DNA from: Anaeramoeba ignava
Lineage: Eukaryota > Metamonada > Anaeramoebidae
DNA: 64,000 nucleotides
Direction: 5' to 3'
NCBI GenBank assembly: GCA_028826165.1
Contig: JAPDFW010000059.1
Span: 1,695,501 to 1,759,500, forward strand
Position numbers and translations under genes: made by a program. Under the pieces are notes generated by a model that searched no databases, was not told where the DNA came from, and worked only from the letters and a program-made list of their open reading frames with translations. Below are positions 56,771 through 64,000 of this stretch, in pieces (within the stretch, counting starts at the first letter, position 1; each line of letters begins with the position of its first letter).

Positions 56771-57102
56771 TTTAATTTTATTGGAATTTTTTAAAAGAAA
56801 ATAAAATTAAAAATAAAATGAAATAAATCTAAATTTAATTTTTGATAAATTTATTATCTAAAAAAAATAAAAAAATGAAAAAAAAAAAAATCAAAAATTT
56901 TGTTTTGTTGATTTTGAAATTTTATGAATTAAATTGTTAAATCTAAACCAGAATTAAATTTCGAATAATTTTTGTTTTGTTCTTCTTTTTGATTTTAGAT
57001 TTTTTTTAAAAAAATAATTGTTTTTTTTGTTTTTGAATGAAAAAGAAATTAAAAAAAGAAATTAAAAAAGAAATTAATTAAGTAAGCGATTAAATTTTCT
57101 TT
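56771..57102. other. Intergenic spacer
   Basis: AT-rich with A-runs, an AAAAAATGAAAAA block upstream of the small gene, and a short AGAAATTAAAAA repeat. No gene is seen. Confidence 0.5.
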
Positions 57103-57839
57103 TTAATTTGTATCATTTTCGTTGTCATTTTCGTTATCGTTATCATTTTCATTATCATTTTCATTATCATTTTCATTATCATTGTCATTGTCATTTTCGT
57201 TATCTTCATCTTTATTTTGATCATCATTAGCATTGGCATTAGCATCATTATTACTTTCTTTTGTATTGTCATTGGCATCTTTATCTTGATTGTCATTTTC
57301 TTTATTGTTTAATTGAGAATTTTCTTTTTGATTAATTTGGGATTTTTCTTCATCTCCTTTTTGATAATCTTCAATTTCTTGATCTAATAAATTTTTCATA
57401 TAATCTCCATCTTTCATCATGTATTCATTTAGTTGTTTATCTAACATTTCTGCTGACATTCTTTCTTTTGCAATTTTCTTTCCAAAAGTTTTTTTATTTT
57501 GATTAAAATTTCTTTTTTTTGGAAATCTTCTTGGTTTAAAATTTCTTTTGATAAAATTCAAAAGTAAAAAGATTTAGATATAAACGTAATAAGATAAATT
57601 GTTTTTAAATTAAAAGCTTATTTGAAATATTTGCATTTAATTGTTTTTCTTTTATTTATTTTCTTTTTTTTTTTTTATTTTGCAAACCTATTCATAGGAT
57701 TTCGGTTAAATCTTGGTTTTGAATTAAATCTTGTTTGTCTTTTGTTTGGAAATCGATTCCGATTAGATCTTGAAAATTCACTTGGTTTATCGAAATTTGC
57801 AAATCTTTCACTTAAAGTTCCTGTTTTTCTATTACTCAT
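57103..57839 (-). CDS. CHTOP: CHTOP/FoP-like mRNA-export adaptor protein
   Basis: A homologue of the chromatin target of PRMT1, a TREX-associated RNA-binding protein in the nucleus. Exon 1, 57839-57688 (MSNRKTGTLSERFANFDKPS), and exon 2, 57544-57103, join across a GT-AG intron; the phase (AG plus A, Arg) is preserved, giving 197 residues. The N-terminal TLSERFANF corresponds to the SLNERFTNM segment of CHTOP. A short Arg/Asn-rich middle (RSNRNRFPNKRQTRFNS, RNFKPRRFPKKRNF) replaces the RG-rich region. The C-terminal FoP duplication helix is clear: SAEMLDKQLNEYMMKDGDYM and LLDQEIEDYQ. The tail is an Asp/Asn/Glu repeat (about 75 residues), absent from animal CHTOP. ALYREF shares only the C-terminal helix, so CHTOP fits better. 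Confidence 0.75.
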
Positions 57840-57849
57840 TTTTTAAAAA

Positions 57850-57921
57850 AAATTAAAAAAGGAAAAAAATGAAAAATTATTTTTTTAAATTTTTTTTTTT
57901 CATTTTTTTTTAAAATAAAAA
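57850..57921. promoter_or_regulatory. Bidirectional promoter between CHTOP-like and BTB-TLDc genes
   Basis: An 82-bp divergent gap holding AAAAAAATGAAAAATT facing left and TTTTTTTTTTCATTTTTTTT facing right. This is the shortest divergent promoter in the window and carries one block in each direction, supporting the idea that the block is promoter-linked. Confidence 0.4.
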
Positions 57922-59397
57922 ATGGAAACTTATTTAAATTTAGAAAAACTTTCAAATGATTTAAAAAATTTATTCCAAAATCAAAATCAAAATGAAAACC
58001 AAAATGAAAGTTATTTTGATTTTGAAATAATTTGTGAACAAAATCAAATTTCATTTAAAACTCATAAATCAATTCTTTCATCAAGAAGTCAATATTTTAA
58101 ATCTCTTTTTAAATCTAAAAATGAAAGAATATCAAGAAAATAAATTAATTCTAAAAGATGTTTCAAGTTCAATTTTATTCCCAATTTTAAATTATTTTTA
58201 TTCAGGAAAAATTGAAATTAATTTAGAAAATGTAATTCAAATTTTAATTTTTTCATCAAAATATTTAATTGATGAATTAATTGAAATTTCTTCAAATTTT
58301 ATCAAAAAGAATTTTCAAATTGAAACTATTGTTGATATTCTTAAATTATCTGAATCAATGAACCTAAATCAATTATTAGATTCTTCTTATCAATTTATTT
58401 TTGAAAATTTTGAAGAATTTATTAAAACTTCATTTTTTTTTGAACTTGAAGAAAATCATTTAAATTCAATTTTATTAAATGATGAACTTTCGATAAATGA
58501 ATTTGAACTTTTCCAATCAATAATCAAATGGGGAAAACATAAATCAAATATTAATCAAGAAAAAGAATTAGAAAAAGAAGAAAAAGAACAAATTCAAATT
58601 CAAATTTCAAATATTATTGATAAAATCAGATTTATTGATTTTACAAATAAAGAACTTAAAACTATTTTGAAAGAAGATTTAATTCCAAATCAAATTTCAG
58701 AAAAATTAATTCAATTCCAAAAACTTGATGAAAATGATAAAAATGAAAAAGAATTAAAACAATTTATTGAAAAAGAAAATTCATTAATTTTCAAATCAAG
58801 ATTAGGTTTACATTCTTCATCAATAATAGAAGAAAAAAAACATTCCAATAAATTAAAAGAATGGATAAATGATGATGAATTCTTTTACAAAATGAAAAAA
58901 AGGATATTCAGCTAAAAAAGATGGATTTGATTCTAAGAAATGGCATTCATCAGTTGATAACAAAGGAAAAACATTAGTTATTATTAAAACCAAAAGATAA
59001 ATATATTTTTGGAGGATTTACTCAAATTGGATTTATTTCCGATCAAGAATTTTGGGAATCAAAAGATTCAGGAGGAGGATGGATTAAAGATATAAATGCA
59101 TTTATTTTTTCATTAAGAAATAATAAGAATGATAGAAAACCTTCAAAATTTGAAATTAAACAAGGAGGAAGAAATGCACTTTTTTATCGTTTAAATTGTG
59201 GACCTAAATTTTCAGGAGATATTTCTTTAAATTCTAATCTTCAAGCTGGTTATACAGAATTTGGATATATGTATCAACTTCCAAAAGGAATGAAACCTTA
59301 TAAAGATGAAGCTAGAAATTATTTAGCTGGTTCTAGAAATAAATGGATTATTGAAGAAGTTGAGACTTATTTCATTAAAAATAAATTAAAAAATTAA
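57922..59397 (+). pseudogene. BTB-BACK-TLDc paralogue broken by three +1 indels
   Basis: A homologue of the intact gene at 17233-18759 with the same domain order: BTB (DFEIICEQNQISFKTHKSIL), BACK (VDILKLSESMNLNQLLDSSY, QSIIKWGKHKS), the linker LKEWINDDEF, and TLDc (GFDSKKWHSSVDNKGKTLVI, FGGFTQIGFISDQEFWESKD, AFIFSLRNN, FGYMYQLPKG). The frame is lost at 58117-58121 (one extra A in an A-run; the intact paralogue has one fewer), at 58895-58901 (A7) and at 58992-58995 (CAAAAG). Each step is +1. The stop is 59395-59397. A protein from the first frame would end after 73 residues. Sequence errors or translational slippage are alternatives, but three hits in 900 bp favour decay. Confidence 0.72.
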
Positions 59398-59522
59398 TTA
59401 AAAAATAATTAAAAATTAAAAAGGTTTTTGTTCCACTTTTTTTTTTGCTTTTATTGAATTTTAAATGAAAAAAAAAATTTAACTGGAAATTAAATGGAAA
59501 TTAACTGTTTTTGTGGATTTAA

Positions 59523-61411
59523 TTATTTTTTAGAAAAAGCATAAAGTTTATCAGCCAATTTAATAAGTTTATCATGAAATTCAATATCTTGATAATTAAT
59601 TTTAGGGACATTTTTGAAACCATAAAAAGCACCAAACCAAGCAGAAGCCAAAATACCAATTGAATCAGAATCACCTTCATTCAAGTATCTCATGCATAAT
59701 TCAGGCCAATTATCTTGAGCAGCCAGAAGACAATCCCAAGCAATTAATGGGGCATCATGACCAGAACTTCCACCCCAACCGCTAAAAGAAACTGATTTAA
59801 TCCAAGCATCTCTGACCTTAATATTATCATAATTATCAGGCCATTTAATTGATTCAAAAGATGGTTTCTCAATATCAAGGTTTCTTTCATGGAGATAAGT
59901 TTTCCATTTTTCAATAAAAAAATCCATTTTCTTTATATTTGAATCAACATCTCTTCCGCTTGATTTGATATATTCAACAACAAGTGGTATAATTTCGTTT
60001 ATAAGTTTTTTTCCCCATTCATATATCGGAATTTTGTTAATTGCATATGCTGTGAAAAGTGCTCCAGCAACTGAACCTAAATATCCAACTGGGTTATTAT
60101 GTGTCATTCTTCCACTTTCAACTGATACTGATATTAATTTTCGAATATCTGTTTCTAAATTGGGAAAAGCTAAACCAATAGGAGTGCTTCTCATTCTATT
60201 TTATCAATTAATTTTTAATTTTAATTTTTAATTTTTATTTTAATTTTAATATTAAATTTTGATTTTAATTTTAATTTTAATTTAAATTTTAATTTTATTT
60301 TTAATTTTAATTTGAATTTTAATTTTAATTTTAATTTTGATTTTAATTTCATTCTATAATTAATTTTATTTTAAATTTTGATTTTAATTTTAATTTTAAT
60401 TTTGATTTTAATTTTAATTTTAATTTTAATTTTAATTTTAATTTTAATTTTAATTTTAATTTTAATTTTAATTTTAATTTTAATAATATTAATTTTAATT
60501 TTAATTTTAATTTAAATTTTAATTTTAATTTTAATTTTAATTTTAATTTTGATTTTAATTTTAATTTTAATTTTAATTTTAATTTTAATTTTAATTTTAA
60601 TTTTTAATTTTAATTTAAATTTCATTCTATAATTAATTTTATTTTAAATATTGATACGCTGCACCACAACCACCTCCTCTTGAATTAAAAGATAATTTAT
60701 CCCAAAGTTTTGGAACATTTCTTGAAATAAAATTAACACCAGAAATACAACTACCACCTGGAGCTCTACCTGCCATATCATTAAAACATTCAACATATTG
60801 TTCTCCAATATGAATATATATATATTCATCAATTGGAAGATAATCGGTTTTTTTCTTTTCTGGTTCTTTTTTTTTTTCCTTTTCTTTTTCATTTATTGTT
60901 GGAATTAATATAATATTCTTTCTTAATTGATCTTCAAAATTTTCTTCTTTTTTTTCTTCTTCTTCTTTTTTTTCTTGATTATCTTTTTTCTCTTCTTCTT
61001 TTTCTTGTACAATTCCTTCTGCAGTTGCAATCATCATTACCTTATTAAAAATGAAAATCAATTTTTAATTTTGATTTTAATTTTAATTTTAATTTTAATT
61101 TTGATTTTAAATTTAATTTTAATTTTAATTTTAATTTTAATTTTAATTTTAATTTTAATTTTAATTTTTAATTTTGATTTTGATTTAAATTTTAGTTTTA
61201 GTTTTAATTTTAATTTTAATTTTAATTTTGATTTTAATTTTAGTTTTAATATATAAATTTAATACAGTATCATCACTAACTCTCCATTTTGATCCTCTTA
61301 ACTCTAAAGCTGTTATTCCTTTTCCATCTGTAATTCTCATTAAATCTGCATGAATACTTTCAGTAGAATAATCAAATTCATATCTTCCACCATGATATCC
61401 AAGTGCATCTC
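59523..61411 (-). CDS. ADPRH: ADP-ribosylarginine hydrolase (ARH1-like), first exon not found
   Basis: Removes ADP-ribose from arginine; also called ADPRH/ARH1. Exons 61411-61266, 61040-60658 and 60195-59523 join by GT-AG in phase (146, 383 and 673 nt), giving 400 codons. The Mg-binding motifs are present: [13 protein letters not shown] with WRVSDDTV at the start, then [61 protein letters not shown] and EGDSDS near the end. A Lys/Glu-rich insert of about 60 residues follows ATAEGIVQ. Human ARH1 is 357 residues. The first exon, normally Met plus about 15 residues up to the AAAG of GDALG, is missing: the acceptor at 61412 leads only into an AT repeat (61412-61815) and I find no ATG exon beyond it. 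It could be 5'-truncated. Confidence 0.85.
60196..60657. repeat. TTAATTTTAATTTT repeat intron of the ARH1-like gene
   Basis: Donor (minus strand) GTATCAATA and acceptor AAAATAG flank about 460 nt of AAAATTA-type hexamers. The flanking exons encode GGGCGA and MRSTPIGL, contiguous in ARH1. Confidence 0.9.
61041..61265. repeat. TTAATTTTAA repeat intron of the ARH1-like gene
   Basis: Intron between the codons for VSDDT and VMMIATAEG, made mostly of TTTTAATTTTAA repeat with some GATTTT and AGTTTT variants. Confidence 0.88.
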
Positions 61412-61815
61412 CTAGTAAATTTTATTTTAAATTTTATTTTAAATTATTATAAATTTTATTTTAAATTTTATTATAAATTTTATTATAAATTTTGTTTTAA
61501 ATTTTGTTTTAAATTATTATAAATTTTATTTTAAATTTTATTATAAATTTTATTATAAATTTTATTATAAATTTTATTTTAAATTTTGTTATAAATTTTA
61601 TTATAAATTTTATTATAAATTTTGTTTTAAATTTTGTTTTAAATTTTGTTATAAATTTTATTATAAATTTTATTATAAATTTTGTTATAAATTTTATTAT
61701 AAATTTTATTATAAATTTTGTTATAAATTTTATTTTAGATTTTATTTTAAATTTTATTATAAATTTTATTATAAATTTTATTATAAATTTTATTATAAAT
61801 TTTATTATAAATTTT
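61412..61815. repeat. AAATTTTATTATAAATTTTATT repeat upstream of the ARH1-like exons
   Basis: About 20 units of AAATTTTATTAT or AAATTTTGTTTT (18-20 bp pairs). It begins at an apparent acceptor (61412, minus strand). No exon 1 was located beyond it. Confidence 0.85.
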
Positions 61816-62729
61816 ATAAAGCAAGGAATATTTAAGTGATAAAAGAAATTTTTTTGTAAGTGATGATTTTTCGCATTAGCAACAAAAAAATTAATTAAAG
61901 AAAAATTTTTCTCCTTTAGAAATTTTTTGGTTTTGAAAAAGAATACATTTCCAGGATTTAAGTTTGATTTTTATGTGCAGTTTTGGACTTAGTTTGATTT
62001 ATTCTGTGGAAAATTTGCATCAATTGGTTGGTGAAAAAAATAAAATGAAAAAGAAAGAATTTAAGCAATTCTGTTGCAAGAAAAGATTTTGAAAAGAGAT
62101 TAAATTTTGTTTTTGATTTGTTTTGATTGATTTTATTTTAGATTAAAATTGAATAAAAAAATATGAAAAAAAAAGTTTTTTGAAAGAAGAAAAATTAAAC
62201 TGAAAGGAATCAGAGTGGTGATCAATGAAGGAAAGAAGAAGATGAAAATAGATGAAGAGTGAAAGAGTGAGAAAAGGTAAGAGGAAAGAAAATAAATTGG
62301 AAATAGTAAGGGGAATAGATAAGTGAAAAGTGAAAAAAAATAATTAAGAGCATGATCAGTGAAGTGAGAGATAAGGAAAGGTTCGAATGATTGACATCTC
62401 GTCATCTCCGCGCACGCAAGCGGCGCTCCGTGACTCGATTGTCATCATCCGAACCTTTCAAAGAAATTAAAAAAAAATCCAAATTTAATTCTAAAAACAA
62501 TTGATTATTGCAATCCTCAATGATATCTTTGAAAACATTAAAATTGGTACTAATAAAAAAATATAAGGTGAGTATTTTGAAACAATATGTAAAGGATCAG
62601 ATAGATCCAAACCCAACTAAAGGATCCTTTTTGAAACCAAAAAATATCTATGAAAATTTCAGATGAAGAAAGCAATAGGCAATATTTTCTTGTTTTGTTT
62701 CCAAATTTTTTGAGGTGTGAAACGTTTTC
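61816..62729. other. Non-coding, unique sequence between repeat arrays
   Basis: About 900 bp that is neither repeat nor obviously coding. It holds a purine-rich stretch on the plus strand (about 62150-62380), a GC-rich hairpin (62376-62459) and a small AGATCC/GGATCC palindrome region around 62600-62630. The 90-codon open frame in 62133-62405 is Phe/Ser/Leu-rich, has no homology signs and is probably chance. Confidence 0.5.
62376..62459. other. GC-rich inverted repeat / hairpin, possible ncRNA or element end
   Basis: The arms are AAAGGTTCGAATGATTGACA (left) and TGTCATCATCCGAACCTTT (right), which pair over about 20 bp with few mismatches. The loop contains CCGCGCACGCAAGCGG, which forms an inner stem. 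It is the only strongly GC-rich spot in the spacer and sits between A-rich flanks. It has no tRNA fold (the TTCGAAT is not in a T-arm stem). Confidence 0.55.
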
Positions 62730-64000
62730 CGATTTAATTGATTTTAAATTGATTTTAAATTGGTTTTTAAATTGGTTTTTAAATTGGTTTTAAATTGGTT
62801 TTAAATTGATTTTAAATTGGTTTTTAAATTGGTTTTTAAATTGATTTTAAATTGATTTTAAATTGGTTTTTAAATTTTTTAAATTGGATTTTAAATTGAT
62901 TTTAAATTGATTTTAAATTGATTTTTAAATTGATTTTAAATTGATTTTAAATTGGTTTTTAAATTGGTTTTAAATTGATTTTAAATTGGATTTTTAAATT
63001 GGATTTTAAATTGGGTTTTAAATTGGTTTTAAATTGGTTTTTAAAATTGGTTTTAAATTGGATTTTTTAAATTTTTTTAAATTGATTTTTAAATTGGTTT
63101 TAAATTGATTTTAAATTGGTTTTTAAATTGATTTTAAATTGGATTTTAAATTGATTTTAAATTGGTTTTTAAATTGGGTTTTTAAAATTGGATTTTTAAA
63201 TTGATTTTTAAATTTTTAAATTGGTTTTAAATTTGGTTTTAAAATTTTTTTTTAAATTGATTTTAAATTTTTTAAATTGGTTTTTAAATTGGTTTTAAAT
63301 TGATTTTAAATTGATTTTAAATTGGTTTTAAATGGTTTTTTTTAAATTGGTTTTTAAATTGATTTTTAAATTGGTTTTTAAATTGATTTTTTAAATTGGT
63401 TTTAAATTGATTTTAAATTTTTTAAATTGGATTTTAAATTGTTTTTAAATTGATTTTAAATTGGATTTTAAATTGATTTTAAATTTTAAAAATTTTAAAT
63501 TGGTTTTTAAATTGTTTTAAATTTTTTAAATTGGTTTTAAAATTGGATTTTAAATTGATTTTAAATTGGTTTTTAAATTGGTTTTAAATTGGTTTTAAAT
63601 TGGTTTTTAGAAATTGATTTTTAAATTGGTTTTTTTGGATTTTAAATTGGTTTTTTTTTAAATTGGTTTTTAAATTTTTAAATTGGTTTTTAAATTGGTT
63701 TTAAATTGATTTTAAATTGGATTTTAAATTGGTTTTAAATTGTTTTTAAATTGGTTTTTTTGGTTTTAAATTGGATTTTTTAAATTGGTTTTAAAATTAA
63801 ATTGATTTTTAAATTGGTTTTTAAATTGGTTTTTTTAAATTGGTTTTTAAATTGGTTTTAAATTTTAAATTGGATTTTTAAATTGGTTTTAAATTGGTTT
63901 TTAAATTGGTTTTAAATTGGTTTTAAATTTGGTTTTTAAATTGATTTTTGATTTTTAAATTGATTTTTTTGGATTTTAAATTGGTTTTAAATTTTTTAAA
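62730..64000. repeat. TTTTAAATTGGTTTTTAAATTGATT satellite
   Basis: About 80 copies of a 14-17 bp unit, AAATTGGTTTTT, AAATTGATTTT or AAATTGGATTTT, with frequent indels, continuing to the right edge of the window. No coding sequence is seen. Confidence 0.9.

Noticed and set aside
62133-62405. 90-codon Phe/Ser/Leu-rich frame on the minus strand
   Set aside because: Complement of a purine-rich tract; composition alone keeps it open and no conserved motif is seen.
62376-62459. Possible tRNA because of GGTTCGAAT
   Set aside because: The bases around TTCGAAT do not form a 5-bp T-stem on either strand, and no acceptor or anticodon arms could be folded; it is better described as an inverted repeat.
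1-64000. CRISPR arrays
   Set aside because: Many direct repeats exist, but none has constant repeats with unique equal-length spacers, and the genome is eukaryotic.
1-64000. Non-standard genetic code
   Set aside because: Long conserved genes end at TAA or TGA as expected and contain no in-frame stops at conserved positions, except in genes that also have indels.

Overview
The window is nuclear DNA of an AT-rich free-living protist. It has GT-AG introns, the standard genetic code and no bacterial operons. Its gene set is eukaryotic: twinfilin, copine, BEACH proteins, Ras, a GATA factor, CDC14 and an NDR-type kinase. Expanded ankyrin/BTB families, TLDc proteins, Asn/Gln/Glu hexanucleotide-coded tails and repeat-filled introns fit an amoeboid lineage such as Anaeramoeba or another metamonad/amoebozoan. 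That placement is inference; no rRNA or tRNA is present to confirm it.

Layout. 1-2488 (-): twinfilin homologue, running off the left edge, with repeat-filled introns. 2758-4712 (+): seven-transmembrane GPR180/TMEM145-like protein in 8 exons. 4836-8632 (-): ankyrin-BTB protein. 9201-10720 (+): ribulose-phosphate 3-epimerase. 10797-15710 (-): WDR81-like BEACH protein. 15685-17094 (-): broken ARM-repeat gene. 17233-18759 (+): intact BTB-BACK-TLDc protein. 18843-21811 (-): frame-broken second ankyrin-BTB gene. 21975-24705 (+): unrecognised gene, broken near its start. 24846-26990 (+): secreted beta-propeller protein. 27050-29031: a satellite and an AT-rich spacer. 29032-29910 (+): GATA-type factor. 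30299-31122 (-): OS-9-like lectin. 31315-32367 (+): HEAT/TOG-like protein. 32786-33424 (-): Ras GTPase. 33654-38729 (+): copine in 7 exons, with one 2.1 kb repeat intron. 38938-43205 (-): CDC14 phosphatase carrying an intein. 43467-54776 (-): giant neurobeachin-like BEACH protein. 54910-56283 (-): NDR-family kinase. 56394-56770 (-): unknown 98-residue protein. 57103-57839 (-): CHTOP/FoP-like mRNA-export protein. 57922-59397 (+): broken BTB-TLDc paralogue. 59523-61411 (-): ADP-ribosylarginine hydrolase lacking its first exon. 61412-64000: repeats and one GC-rich hairpin.

The standout is a 268-residue intein inserted immediately before the catalytic cysteine of the CDC14 phosphatase. Its A, B, F and G splicing blocks are visible and no homing-endonuclease motif is recognisable. 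Two further themes are long introns that each consist of a private short tandem repeat, and a set of ankyrin/BTB/ARM genes broken by several single-base indels while neighbouring genes of up to 7.7 kb stay open.

The genes do not form one pathway. Several are cytoskeletal (twinfilin, TOG-like) or concerned with membrane traffic and signalling (two BEACH proteins, copine, Ras, the 7TM protein). CDC14 and an NDR kinase, acting in opposition in mitotic-exit networks of model organisms, lie about 12 kb apart.
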